Source: Ruminococcus sp. (lineage in GTDB: Bacteria > Bacillota > Clostridia > Lachnospirales > Lachnospiraceae). From it: DNA of 64,000 nucleotides. The stretch lies in NCBI GenBank assembly GCA_023663085.1, contig JAMPIB010000008.1, positions 1 through 64,000 on the forward strand, given 5' to 3'. Shown piece by piece: positions 1 to 8,933 of this stretch; positions within the stretch are counted from its first letter, which is position 1, and each line of letters begins with the position of its first letter. Position numbers and translations under genes: made by a program. Below the pieces are notes generated by a model, which saw only the letters and a program-made list of their open reading frames with translations, was not told the DNA's origin and searched no databases.

Positions 1-44
1 GCAATCTTACAACAGAAGAATAAACACATTTTATATTCTGCCGC

Positions 45-139
45 ACGACGGCAAAAGAAAAAAGCCGTCGTACAGCAGAGGTATTTTCACACGCCTATTC
101 TTACACGGCGGCTTTTGAGAGATCAAAGCCGCCGTTTTC
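45..139 (+). terminator. Tandem hairpins, end of an upstream plus-strand unit
   Basis: Two GC-rich hairpins follow each other. The first pairs 45-52 (ACGACGGC) with 64-71. The second pairs 105-115 (ACGGCGGCTTT) with 125-135 and is followed by TTTTC, so it fits a rho-independent terminator reading to the right. The gene it ends lies outside the window. I see no coding region between 1 and 237. Confidence 0.65.
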
Positions 140-237
140 TTTGCTTTGTTTTACCGACACATCTGTGAACAAGTCTATCTATATACTCTTTTAGTATCAT
201 TTGGTCATATTTCAAATCCTCTTTTAACTGGTTCTGG

Positions 238-279
238 ATACGAAAAAGGTTCCGCAGCCAAGCGGAACCTTTTTCGTAT
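238..279 (-). terminator. Rho-independent terminator of the small acidic protein gene
   Basis: An 18-bp perfect inverted repeat (238-255 with 262-279, core GGTTCCGC/GCGGAACC, loop of six) starts two bases after the stop codon of the minus-strand gene ending at 281. The arm carries A5 on one side and T5 on the other, so it can work in both directions. Confidence 0.85.
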
Positions 280-280
280 T

Positions 281-676
281 TTACATTGCATCCAGCGAAT
301 TGTCATCGTCATCGAAAAACTCTTCTACTTTCGTAGCTGCGTTGTCTGCTGCCCTGGCAGCATCGTTCACTGTGCCGACCACCTTATCCGTCGCTTCTGC
401 TTTAGCGGCCTCTAAGCCCTCTTTAAAGCCTTCCGCCTTTTCACCGGCTGCATCCGCCGCTTTTGCCAGATCGAGGTCTACATATTTACGATCCGCTTCG
501 GGTTTTGCGGAAGTCTCATCGCCATCCAGATCTTCTTCAAAATCGTCGAAATCATCCTCATCATCCAGATCGTCGTCTATCTGGGCATCTTTTTTACAAA
601 GAAAATAGTATGCACCTGCCGCCAGCGCACTCAGAGTTGCCGTAGTCATTAAAAACTTTCCAAATTTTTTCGCCAT
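281..676 (-). CDS. Small membrane-anchored acidic protein, YtxH-like
   Basis: This is a 131-residue protein. Residues about 7-28 form one hydrophobic segment (FLMTTATLSALAAGAYYFL), followed by a very acidic stretch of Asp and Glu and then Ala/Lys/Glu-rich helices that could form a coiled coil. This layout resembles the YtxH-like proteins of Firmicutes, which are poorly understood envelope or stress proteins; the match is by layout only. I chose the ATG at 676 because AAGGGAG lies 9 bases upstream, whereas the longer GTG frame would place that site inside the gene. It stands alone, divergent from the TetR gene, and ends at a strong terminator. The function is not known. Confidence 0.6.
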   Translation of the reverse strand: MAKKFGKFLMTTATLSALAAGAYYFLCKKDAQIDDDLDDEDDFDDFEEDLDGDETSAKPEADRKYVDLDLAKAADAAGEKAEGFKEGLEAAKAEATDKVVGTVNDAARAADNAATKVEEFFDDDDNSLDAM

Positions 677-871
677 GTGGAAGTCTCCCTTCACCGTTTC
701 TTTTATTATCGATATATTAATATATTAATACTATTTTGCGAAAATGAAAAGGGAATATGTATAAAAAAAGAATTAATTTTCCATATACTGGATAATTCTT
801 CCAGAAGACACGAACCAATGCTACAACATCTTGTAGTCTCAAAAAAACCTTGTACTAGTTTTTTTAAATCG

Positions 872-923
872 TTGAATCTGAAGCTTTTTTATGATATATT
901 AGAATTCGACTCATAAAGTCAAT
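872..923 (+). promoter_or_regulatory. Promoter and candidate operator of the TetR gene
   Basis: TTGAAT (872-877), a 17-base spacer and TATATT (895-900) make a good sigma-A promoter. At the expected start lies GACT-CATAA-AGTC (908-920), extendable to ATT(c)GACT...AGTCAAT, a plausible autoregulatory operator. A second palindrome, CTACAA-CATC-TTGTAG, sits upstream at 821-836. Apart from these the 677-1002 gap is AT-rich and shows nothing else. Confidence 0.55.
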
Positions 924-1002
924 ATATTCTATTTTTTTCATGGATGACTGCTCTTCTCTGCATGCCTGTCATGATACATTTTACACCGGAAGGAATAAAG
1001 GA

Positions 1003-1614
1003 ATGAACGAAAAATTTTTTGATTTGAAAAAAGAAAAACAGGACAGGATGATCAATGCGGCTTTAAAGATTTTTGCGCTTAACGGATATAAACATGCCAG
1101 TACCGACGATATCGTCAGTGAGGCCGGCATCAGCAAGGGGCTGTTATTCCACTATTTTGGGAGCAAACTCGGCTTATATACTTTTTTGTATGACTACAGT
1201 GTCAGATTTATGAAACTGGAATTGACCAGAGGAGTCACGGATACAGGCAGCTCCAGGGATTATTTTGAACTGCGCAGGCAGATTGAATTTGCCAAGATGC
1301 AGGTTTTAAAAAATTACCCTTATATGCAGCAGTTCATCGACCGCTGTAAATTTGAGAATGTAAGCGAGGCTCTGCTGGCTATCGAGGATCAGCGTAATGT
1401 CTTACAGGAAGTTTATGCGGATATTCTGGCGCAGGCGGATAAAACACTTTTTATAGATAATCTGGATGTGGCTAAGCTGGACGCCATGCTCGAATATACC
1501 GTCAAGGGACTGATGACCGAACGGTTTCAGGATTCCTCGTTCCATCCGGAGATGCTCTATGAAGAGACCGTCAGCTATCTTACGATGATGAAACAGATCG
1601 CTTACCGGAAATAG
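1003..1614 (+). CDS. TetR/AcrR family transcriptional regulator
   Basis: The product has 203 residues. The N-terminal helix-turn-helix is clear: AALKIFALNGYKHASTDDIV followed by AGISKGLLFHYFGSK, the TetR signature. The remaining 140 residues are an all-helical ligand-binding region without a recognisable effector class. The ATG at 1003 is chosen because GGAAGGAATAAAGGA lies just upstream; the frame is open to 940 but lacks a binding site there. The gene has its own promoter and palindromes and no partner on the same strand, so its target cannot be read from context; autoregulation is likely. Confidence 0.85.
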   Translation: MNEKFFDLKKEKQDRMINAALKIFALNGYKHASTDDIVSEAGISKGLLFHYFGSKLGLYTFLYDYSVRFMKLELTRGVTDTGSSRDYFELRRQIEFAKMQVLKNYPYMQQFIDRCKFENVSEALLAIEDQRNVLQEVYADILAQADKTLFIDNLDVAKLDAMLEYTVKGLMTERFQDSSFHPEMLYEETVSYLTMMKQIAYRK

Positions 1615-1626
1615 GAGAGTACCAAA

Positions 1627-1657
1627 AAAAGGAGCAGTTTTGATGGCTGCTCCTTTT
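1627..1657. terminator. Bidirectional terminator between convergent genes
   Basis: AAAAGGAGCAG (1627-1637) pairs with CTGCTCCTTTT (1647-1657) around a 9-base loop. It lies between the TetR gene and the convergent DUF2225 gene and has T-runs in both directions. Confidence 0.8.
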
Positions 1658-1697
1658 GTTATATTGTTTTCAATAACACATGTTTTTATATTTATCG

Positions 1698-2564
1698 TTA
1701 TTTTTTAGCCGCATTCTTTTCCTTGATCTTCTTGACAAGCATTTCTTTTATCATTCTGGCCTTATCCTTCATACGAGGATTGGCTGACGGGTTGACGATG
1801 ATTCCCGATACCAGTCTGGAAGATACGTCATACTGTTCAAAACGCATGGCCAGTACCGCGATCAGATAATCTACTGTAGGCTCATCCATACCGCACATCG
1901 GAAAACTCTCTGTCTGCCTTGCGCTCAGAAAACCTTCCAGCGCATTGTGCAGAAACTCGTTTTCGTCATCATCCAGTTTTTTCTTCGCCTCTTCATAATC
2001 CGGCGCATCCGCATCCATATGCTCGCCCTTACCACGCAGAAGCCAGGCTGTCTTCAAACAGATATAAGCTTTCTCACTCGGTTTTGCCTGTTTTACGATA
2101 GCATTGGCCAGAGCAAGCTGATAGCGTTCCAGCGCATCTTCATAATTATAAATTTCTCTTGTTTCTGTCTGTGGTTTAAAAGAAGCGGAAATGGTTTCTT
2201 TAATATGTTTGGCCTGCGGAGATGTCACAAATTTAAAAAATCTGCTCAATGCAGTATAACCACAGTGAGGACACATGATAACATCATATTTCAGCAGATC
2301 GACCTGATCGTATTTCGGACGGAGATCCAAGTCGGTTCCTGACAGTTTTACTTTTCCGACCTTTACGGTCTTGGATTTAAAATCTTTATCACAGACCGGA
2401 CATTTAAAAGCCTTATCAAACAGATAATCCTGTTCCTGCATCACCGGCGCCGCAGCTTTGCCTTCTCCGCCACCGCCTTCTTCCTTCTTCGGTTCATCAT
2501 ATAAATTCATATTCTTCAGATTGCCCAGCCCGAACTGATCCAATCCTGACAATAAATCTGCCAT
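1698..2564 (-). CDS. DUF2225 family zinc-ribbon protein
   Basis: The protein has 288 residues. After a short glycine-rich stretch it carries CPVCDKDF and, about 40 residues later, CPHCGYTA, two CxxC knuckles that probably bind one zinc. The rest is helical with repeat-like features (ALERYQLALA, AKPSEKAYICLKTAWLLRG), typical of DUF2225 proteins, which often include TPR-like helices. The molecular role of the family is unknown. AGGAGG-like TGGGAGG precedes the ATG. It lies 50 bases downstream of the GlnRS gene on the same strand with no terminator between, so the two are probably co-transcribed. Confidence 0.8.
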   Translation of the reverse strand: MADLLSGLDQFGLGNLKNMNLYDEPKKEEGGGGEGKAAAPVMQEQDYLFDKAFKCPVCDKDFKSKTVKVGKVKLSGTDLDLRPKYDQVDLLKYDVIMCPHCGYTALSRFFKFVTSPQAKHIKETISASFKPQTETREIYNYEDALERYQLALANAIVKQAKPSEKAYICLKTAWLLRGKGEHMDADAPDYEEAKKKLDDDENEFLHNALEGFLSARQTESFPMCGMDEPTVDYLIAVLAMRFEQYDVSSRLVSGIIVNPSANPRMKDKARMIKEMLVKKIKEKNAAKK

Positions 2565-2614
2565 TTGTACTTTCCTCCCAATCCTTTTACATTTATTTTT
2601 ATTCTATTGCCTTC

Positions 2615-4348
2615 CTATTGTTTTGGCAAAACAAAAGAACTCTTTAATGATACGATCCGGTTAAATACGAGCGCTCCCGGTTTAGAGTCTTTACAGTCCA
2701 CACAGAAAAATCCCTGCCTTACAAACTGAAAACTCTCATAAGCTTTCGCATCTGCTATGGATGGCTCTATGCGGCACTGTTTTAATACAGTCAGGGAATC
2801 GGGATTTAAATTCAGACTGCCGTCCTCGTTATAAACGCCTTTTTCCTCATCTATGATATTCTCATATAATCTGACTTGTGCCGTAACTGCCGAAGACGCC
2901 GGCACCCAGTGGATCGTACCCTTTACTTTACGCCCATCCGGGCTGTTGCCTCCTTTAGAGGCCGGATCGTATGTGCAATGAACGACCGTTACGTTACCAT
3001 CCGCATCCTTTTCAAACCCTGTACAGGTCACAAAATAGGCGTGCATCAGCCGGACTTCATTGCCCGGAAAAAGCCGGAAATACTTCTTAGGCGGCTCTTC
3101 CATAAAATCTTCTCTGTCAATATAAAGTTCCCTTTCAAAAGGGATCTCCCTTGTTCCGAGAGCCTCATTCTCCAGATTGTTGGCTACGGTCAGCATCTCC
3201 GTCTGCCCTCCCGGATAATTGTCTATCACCAGTCTGATCGGGTCTAAAGCCGCCATAACACGTGGTCTTTTTAACTTCAGATCTTCCCGGATACAATATT
3301 CGAGCATCGAATACTCTACCGAAGAATTGGCTTTGGACACGCCGCACAATTCTACGAAACGCTGAATGGACTCCGGTGTAAATCCTCTTCTTCTGAGCGC
3401 TGCGATAGAAACCAGCCTCGGATCATCCCAGCCATCGACTATGCCATCTTCCACCAGTTTCTTGATGTAGCGCTTTCCGGTGACTACATTGGTCAAATAC
3501 ATCTTGGCAAACTCGATCTGCTTCGGCGGATGCGGATATTCCAACTCTTCCACTACCCAGTTATATAACGGCCTGTGATCCTCAAATTCAAGCGTACAGA
3601 TCGAATGAGTGACCCCTTCGATCGCATCTTCGATCGGATGCGCGTAGTCATACATCGGATAAATACACCACTTATCGCCCGTATTATGATGCGGCAGGTG
3701 CGCCACACGATAGATGATGGGATCTCTCATGTTGATATTCGGCGACGCCATATCGATCTTCGCACGCAGCGTCTTCTCGCCATCCGCATATTTTCCGTTT
3801 TTCATCTCTTCAAACAGTTTCAGATTCTCTTCTATGCTCCTGCCACGGTTGGGGTCTTCTTTTCCCGGCTCCGTCAGCGTTCCTCTGTATTCGCGCATCT
3901 GCTCCGCCGTCAGATCGGACACATAGGCTTTGCCCTTCTTTATCAGCTTCACAGCACCCTCATACATCTGTTCAAAATAATCAGAAGCAAAAAAGAGTCT
4001 CTCTTCATAATCCGCTCCCAGCCAGGTCACATCGGCCTTGATAGACTCCACGAACTCATATTTCTCCTTCGTCGGGTTCGTATCGTCAAAACGCATATTG
4101 AACTGTCCGCCGTATTCTTTGGCCAGTCCGTAATTCAAGAGTATGCTTTTGGCATGTCCGATATGAAGATAACCGTTCGGTTCCGGCGGAAACCGCGTAC
4201 ATACCGTATCGTATACACCCTCCGCCAGATCCTTGTCTATGATCTGTTCAATGAAATTTTTGGAAACTACTTCTTTTTCTTCCCCTGTTGTCATTGTCTG
4301 TTCGTCCATAGTCGTCATTCCTGTCACGTTCCATAGTGTGATCCGCAA
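2615..4348 (-). CDS. glnS: Glutaminyl-tRNA synthetase
   Basis: This class I synthetase charges tRNA-Gln with glutamine in the cytoplasm. The HIGH motif (LHIGHAKS, residues 62-68) and the sequence [10 protein letters not shown] are diagnostic of GlnRS, as are [20 protein letters not shown] and the C-terminal beta-barrel anticodon region. At the KMSKS position the sequence reads VVTGKR (288-293) rather than the usual VMSKR; see findings. A TTG start at 4348 is taken because AAAAGGAGGTAG lies 12 bases upstream, but ATG codons at 4318 and 4309 are credible alternatives. Many Firmicutes use GatCAB instead of GlnRS, while Lachnospiraceae commonly have this enzyme. Confidence 0.93.
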   Translation of the reverse strand: MRITLWNVTGMTTMDEQTMTTGEEKEVVSKNFIEQIIDKDLAEGVYDTVCTRFPPEPNGYLHIGHAKSILLNYGLAKEYGGQFNMRFDDTNPTKEKYEFVESIKADVTWLGADYEERLFFASDYFEQMYEGAVKLIKKGKAYVSDLTAEQMREYRGTLTEPGKEDPNRGRSIEENLKLFEEMKNGKYADGEKTLRAKIDMASPNINMRDPIIYRVAHLPHHNTGDKWCIYPMYDYAHPIEDAIEGVTHSICTLEFEDHRPLYNWVVEELEYPHPPKQIEFAKMYLTNVVTGKRYIKKLVEDGIVDGWDDPRLVSIAALRRRGFTPESIQRFVELCGVSKANSSVEYSMLEYCIREDLKLKRPRVMAALDPIRLVIDNYPGGQTEMLTVANNLENEALGTREIPFERELYIDREDFMEEPPKKYFRLFPGNEVRLMHAYFVTCTGFEKDADGNVTVVHCTYDPASKGGNSPDGRKVKGTIHWVPASSAVTAQVRLYENIIDEEKGVYNEDGSLNLNPDSLTVLKQCRIEPSIADAKAYESFQFVRQGFFCVDCKDSKPGALVFNRIVSLKSSFVLPKQ

Positions 4349-4440
4349 CAGCTTATACTACCTCCTTTTAACCCACTATCACTATATTAACACAGGCAGA
4401 TTAAAATATAAAGTAAAAATTCAATATTGATATTATGTTA

Positions 4441-4485
4441 AAAGAAAAACCGGACAAGACCTTTTCTCCAAAGCATCTTATCCGG
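4441..4485 (-). terminator. Terminator after the chemoreceptor gene
   Basis: CCGGACAAGA (4450-4459) pairs with TCTTATCCGG (4476-4485), with one G-U pair in the minus-strand RNA, followed in that direction by GTTTTTCTTTT. It ends the minus-strand transcript that includes the chemoreceptor. Confidence 0.75.
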
Positions 4486-4513
4486 CATACGATCTCTATT
4501 GCTATGATCTCTG

Positions 4514-6259
4514 TCAGCCGACAACAAACCCTTCCGAAACCTGTTTGAGTTCGATCGCATTCTGCTTGTTTCTGCATGTTTCTTCATAAATAGACTTCGT
4601 ACTGTTGGAAATCCCGATCACATTATCCGTTACATTCTGGATACCTGTCGCACTTTCCTTAATAGATGTCGATACCCCGCCTATATTATCGGTAACAACA
4701 CTGATCTGCCTGTTGATATAATCAACGCTGCCTTGAATTTTACCCATGATATCAGAGACAGTATCCGCATCATCAAAACTTCTTTTTGACATGGATTCAA
4801 AATTTTTATAATCTTCCATAACTTCCGAATCCACGAAACCGACCATCTTTTCACTACATGCACATAACGAATGTACCGCTTCAATGACCTTATTGCTCAC
4901 TTCCTGTATGGCGCTGGCATTTTGCTTGCTGTTATCCGCCAAAGAACGTATTTCCTCTGCCACCACAGCGAAACCTTTGCCGGCTTCTCCCGCCCGTGCG
5001 GCCTCGATCGCCGCATTCAGCGCAAGCAGATTCGTCTTGGCCGCAATTTCCAGGATTGCGCCTGTCAGTTCATTGACCTGGTCAATACTGCGGCTTTTTT
5101 CAATACTTTTTACCATTGTTTCTTTGATATTTTCCGCTACATTCTCCGAACGCTGTCTGCTTTCTGTGGTTTTCTGCAGGATATATCCGGCTCTTTCTTT
5201 CAGTTCTTCCGCAAAAACTGTGCCCTGTTTCATTTCCTCTGTGATACCGCCGGTTTCATCCTTGATTCCCTGCATCTCATTTTCCATCTGGTGTATCAAT
5301 GAAGAAACTTCTTCACTTCCTGCGGAAAGTTCCTCCATGACTGATGAAAGTCCGCAGATTTCCGCATTGGACGCGGCAAACTGCACTTCCGTCTTATTGG
5401 CTGTCTCTTCCATACATATTGTTGCTTTCTGGATCCTGGTCGTCACCATGCAAAATGCCGCTAATAAACGATTTACGCTCTCCGCCAGCTGCCCGACTTC
5501 ATCGCCTTTCTTCACCGGAAACCGCACCGTCAGATCCCCTTTTCCCTCTGATACCTGGATGGCAATATCCTGCATCATCTGTCGGATGTGATCGACCGGC
5601 TTTAACATTTCCCAGTATATCAAAATGATCGCCGCAAAAATACATAAAACGCATACCAGCGAAACTATCCGATTGCCCATTACCGCCCTGTTAATATTAC
5701 TCTCCAGATCTGTCTGTGCATCCTCCAGACATTTTGCAAAACTCTCTTCCAGACTGATACAGATCTGTTCCTGCCCCAATATCACTTCCAGCGCATCAAA
5801 CCCCAGATACATCTTAGCGCCGGCCATATCGCCGCTCTTTCTCAATTCGCTGCATTTTTGCATACAATCCAGAAGATTTTTACAGCCGCCGCTATACTGG
5901 CTGTATAAGGATATCAACTCTTCATTTTCCGTCATCCGGCAGTATGTTTCCAGTTCTGTAAGAAGCCCCTGTACGGTTTCCGTTTCCATTGCCAGTAAGC
6001 CATAAATATCACCTGCTATTTCAAGATCTTCATCAGAACTTCCCACTAAGATATTAGCATATTTCTGGATGGTTTCTACTTTCTTTTCGACCGTACCATG
6101 CAGCGACTGGATCTGAACATAAACAGTATTCATCTCTGTGGCAGACTTTTCGATACGTCCCAGATTACTTCCGGAAAAGATAATGTTAAAAAGTACTGCC
6201 GCTAATATCACCGACATGCTGATAAAAAATTTAAAACGGATTGACATACATTTTTTCAT
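4514..6259 (-). CDS. Methyl-accepting chemotaxis protein
   Basis: The 581-residue protein has a transmembrane segment at about 11-29, a helical extracytoplasmic sensor region to about 196 (four-helix-bundle type, with no Cache domain visible), a second membrane segment at about 197-217, a HAMP domain ([13 protein letters not shown]...[15 protein letters not shown]) and a signalling domain. The hairpin tip that contacts CheA and CheW is well conserved ([19 protein letters not shown]). The cell is therefore probably capable of chemotaxis. It begins 45 bases after the GH78 gene with no terminator between, so it may be the last gene of the rhamnoside operon and may sense a related sugar; that is inference from position only. 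Confidence 0.92.
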   Translation of the reverse strand: MKKCMSIRFKFFISMSVILAAVLFNIIFSGSNLGRIEKSATEMNTVYVQIQSLHGTVEKKVETIQKYANILVGSSDEDLEIAGDIYGLLAMETETVQGLLTELETYCRMTENEELISLYSQYSGGCKNLLDCMQKCSELRKSGDMAGAKMYLGFDALEVILGQEQICISLEESFAKCLEDAQTDLESNINRAVMGNRIVSLVCVLCIFAAIILIYWEMLKPVDHIRQMMQDIAIQVSEGKGDLTVRFPVKKGDEVGQLAESVNRLLAAFCMVTTRIQKATICMEETANKTEVQFAASNAEICGLSSVMEELSAGSEEVSSLIHQMENEMQGIKDETGGITEEMKQGTVFAEELKERAGYILQKTTESRQRSENVAENIKETMVKSIEKSRSIDQVNELTGAILEIAAKTNLLALNAAIEAARAGEAGKGFAVVAEEIRSLADNSKQNASAIQEVSNKVIEAVHSLCACSEKMVGFVDSEVMEDYKNFESMSKRSFDDADTVSDIMGKIQGSVDYINRQISVVTDNIGGVSTSIKESATGIQNVTDNVIGISNSTKSIYEETCRNKQNAIELKQVSEGFVVG

Positions 6260-6304
6260 GGTTTCACAAACCCTTTCTTTTGTTTCATTTCATACATTTC
6301 CCTG

Positions 6305-8863
6305 TCAGCCTGCCCTTATATCCCCGTTCTGGTCAAAATAATAGGTTCCGCAATCCAGTCTATGGCTTTTTCCATTGGGAAAAATAACGTCTGCATTTGC
6401 ATTAAACGGTACTTCGATCTCATATTGAAATCCGTTCGTTTCATCATAAGTCCATTCGCTCCGATATGTCCCATATACCGATTCCCAGCTCCCCCTGACA
6501 TAGGAAAAGCGTTTATCCGGCACAGGTTTGATGCGCATTTTGATTTCTCTGCCCATATCCGGATGAAATCCACACATATAGCGATACATCCAATCGGCAA
6601 TGCTCCCGTAAGCATAGTGATTCAGACTGTTCATTCCCGTTCCGCTTATCCTGCCGTCTTCTTCCAAAGAGTTCCAGCGTTCCCAGACTGTAGTCGCGCC
6701 AAGATTTACTTCATACAGCCAGCCGGGATAGTCCTCATTCAAAAGCAGGTCATAGGCCAGTGTATTCAGTCCGTTTTCCGATAAAACCGGACAAAGAACC
6801 GGTGTTCCCGCAAATCCGGTATTTAAATGACCATTATTTTCTATGATCAGACTCTCCAGCAGCTTTATGAGACCATCGCGCGCATTTTCGGGATACAGTC
6901 CAATATAAAGGAGAAAGGCACAGGCTGTCTGCGTCTTCTCGGACTTTAACTCACCATCCGCTGTAAAGTAAAACGCCGAAAAAGCCTTTTTGATGCGCTC
7001 TGCAAGTTCACGATATTCCTCTTTCTCCTCCAAACCCAGAACCTTTGCCGCCTCTGCTACAATAGAAACCGACCAGTAATAGCAGGCCGACGCCAGAAGA
7101 TTCGAGTCCGTCCTGCCGGCCAGGCTCTCAGGGTCTCCGGTATCAAGCGCCAGCCAGTCGCCCAGATGCCTGTCATTCTGCCATAGATCCGGCACCGCGT
7201 TTTCTTCTGCCCTTTTACGAATATATTCCACCCATGCTTTCATCATCGGGTACTGCTCCTGCAATAATCCCTTATCTCCATAATAGCAATACAGCGTCCA
7301 CGGGAGCATGGTCGCCACATCTCCCCAGATGCAGGCTCCGCCGCCCAGATAAAACGGATTCGTATTCTCTTTCACCGGTACTTTGGGTCTTGGCGAGAAA
7401 AAGGGAATTACGCCGTCCAACAGTTTTTGTTCTAATGCCAGGCTTTTCGTATAATGCCTGAAAAATACAGGACTATCCATATGGAAACACGCCGTATGAG
7501 CAAAAATATTCGCATCTCCTGTCCAGCCCATTCGTTCATCTCTCTGCGGACAGTCTGTGGGGATATCCAGAAAATTACATTTCTGTGAACGCAGCGTATT
7601 TTCAAAAAGCCTGTTCACTTTTTCATCCGACGTCTCGACCCGCCCGCTCCGCTTAATATCCGACATGATCCTGTAAGCGCAAAATAGCAGTTCCTGCCCG
7701 TCTTTCAGCCCATCCACCCGCACATATCGAAAACCATAATATGTAAAATGCGGACGTACCGTTTTTAACTTTCCATCCGAGACATAAACAAATTCCGCCC
7801 TGGCTGTCCTTAAGTTATCCCTGTAAAATTTCTCTTCCTGCAGCACTTCGCCATACTGTAATCGAATTTTCTGCCCCTGTTCCAGCTTTCCACTAAATTC
7901 TACCCACCCGGTAACAGTTTCTCCAAAATCCAGCAGCAGATAGCCATCCTCGTGCATTTTCACAGATACAGGCGCAAACTCCTCCACTTTCCGGATCGGC
8001 GGATCAGATCGTTCTATGAGCAGCGACGTATCATCGGAAAGTACCTCAACCTCCAGAGAAGTCTTTTCCAACGTATCATCCTGCCACTCGCCATCATAGA
8101 TATTGTTTTCACCTATATTACTCGTATATGCCTTCCAGCCTTTATCCGTATAGATCCATTCGCTTCTGCCGGATTCATATTCCAGCCAGAGCTCGGCGAT
8201 ACATTTTTTCCTGTCGCCATAAAGATTCCGGTACACATCGTCAAACCCGAATCTTCCCTTATACCATCCTTCCCCTAAAAGGACACTGATACGGTTTTCG
8301 CCACTCCTTAGCATCTCCGTAATGGAAAATGTCTGATACTCCAGCAGCATATCATAGGAATGGTATCCCGGAAGCAGATATTCATCTCCCGCTTTTTCTC
8401 CATTGATATCCACCTCATACAGACCCGCCCCGAATATGTATAATCTGGCCTGCTTCAACTGCTCACCGACCACAAAATCCCTGTAAAGAACCGGCATATA
8501 CTCTGTTTCTTCCGCTGCCGCGATCCAGGCTGCATTCCACTTTTCATCCCGTTTGGCCGTCTCGAACCAGCTCACCGTACTTTCGCATTTTTCTCCGGCA
8601 TTTGTCCCGACAATAACCCGCCAATAATATCTCGTTCTTGGCTGCAGCGGCACAGACGCCTGATAGCAGCATTCTCTGAAAGGATTCATGACACCACTGT
8701 CATAAACAAGATGTCCCATATCCGCATCGTCAGAAACAAGTACTCTCACCGTTTCCGAAAACTGCGCTGTTGATTCCATAATCCTCCACGAAAATATCAG
8801 ATAGGAGAAATCATATCCTATTGGATTTTTTAAATGGTTTACCCGTAAATGTCCTATTTTCAT
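6305..8863 (-). CDS. GH78 alpha-L-rhamnosidase
   Basis: This large enzyme (852 residues from the chosen start) hydrolyses terminal alpha-L-rhamnose from glycosides. The order is an N-terminal Ig-like region, beta-sandwich domains (ARLYIFGAGLYEVDINGEKAG region), the (alpha/alpha)6 catalytic barrel with the hallmark DIPTDCPQRDERMGWTGD, and a C-terminal beta domain. No signal peptide is present, so it should act inside the cell on imported rhamnosides. I chose the ATG at 8863 (MKIGHLRVNH) with GGAAAGG upstream; the reading frame is open further into the preceding gene. It follows the GH3 gene by 70 bases in the ABC importer operon, which fits intracellular breakdown of rhamnosyl oligosaccharides. 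Confidence 0.9.
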   Translation of the reverse strand: MKIGHLRVNHLKNPIGYDFSYLIFSWRIMESTAQFSETVRVLVSDDADMGHLVYDSGVMNPFRECCYQASVPLQPRTRYYWRVIVGTNAGEKCESTVSWFETAKRDEKWNAAWIAAAEETEYMPVLYRDFVVGEQLKQARLYIFGAGLYEVDINGEKAGDEYLLPGYHSYDMLLEYQTFSITEMLRSGENRISVLLGEGWYKGRFGFDDVYRNLYGDRKKCIAELWLEYESGRSEWIYTDKGWKAYTSNIGENNIYDGEWQDDTLEKTSLEVEVLSDDTSLLIERSDPPIRKVEEFAPVSVKMHEDGYLLLDFGETVTGWVEFSGKLEQGQKIRLQYGEVLQEEKFYRDNLRTARAEFVYVSDGKLKTVRPHFTYYGFRYVRVDGLKDGQELLFCAYRIMSDIKRSGRVETSDEKVNRLFENTLRSQKCNFLDIPTDCPQRDERMGWTGDANIFAHTACFHMDSPVFFRHYTKSLALEQKLLDGVIPFFSPRPKVPVKENTNPFYLGGGACIWGDVATMLPWTLYCYYGDKGLLQEQYPMMKAWVEYIRKRAEENAVPDLWQNDRHLGDWLALDTGDPESLAGRTDSNLLASACYYWSVSIVAEAAKVLGLEEKEEYRELAERIKKAFSAFYFTADGELKSEKTQTACAFLLYIGLYPENARDGLIKLLESLIIENNGHLNTGFAGTPVLCPVLSENGLNTLAYDLLLNEDYPGWLYEVNLGATTVWERWNSLEEDGRISGTGMNSLNHYAYGSIADWMYRYMCGFHPDMGREIKMRIKPVPDKRFSYVRGSWESVYGTYRSEWTYDETNGFQYEIEVPFNANADVIFPNGKSHRLDCGTYYFDQNGDIRAG

Positions 8864-8933
8864 ATGATGTCCACACCTTTCCTGCTTATTATCCGGCGTT
8901 CTGGCTCCCCAGCCAATAACACCTGTTTTTGTA

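Noticed and set aside
940..1002. Longer start for the TetR protein
   Set aside because: The extra 21 codons have no ribosome site and do not resemble TetR; the ATG at 1003 has a good site.
3575..4336. Open frame of 253 codons opposite GlnRS
   Set aside because: Antisense to a clear glnS gene and rich in basic and aromatic residues without order.
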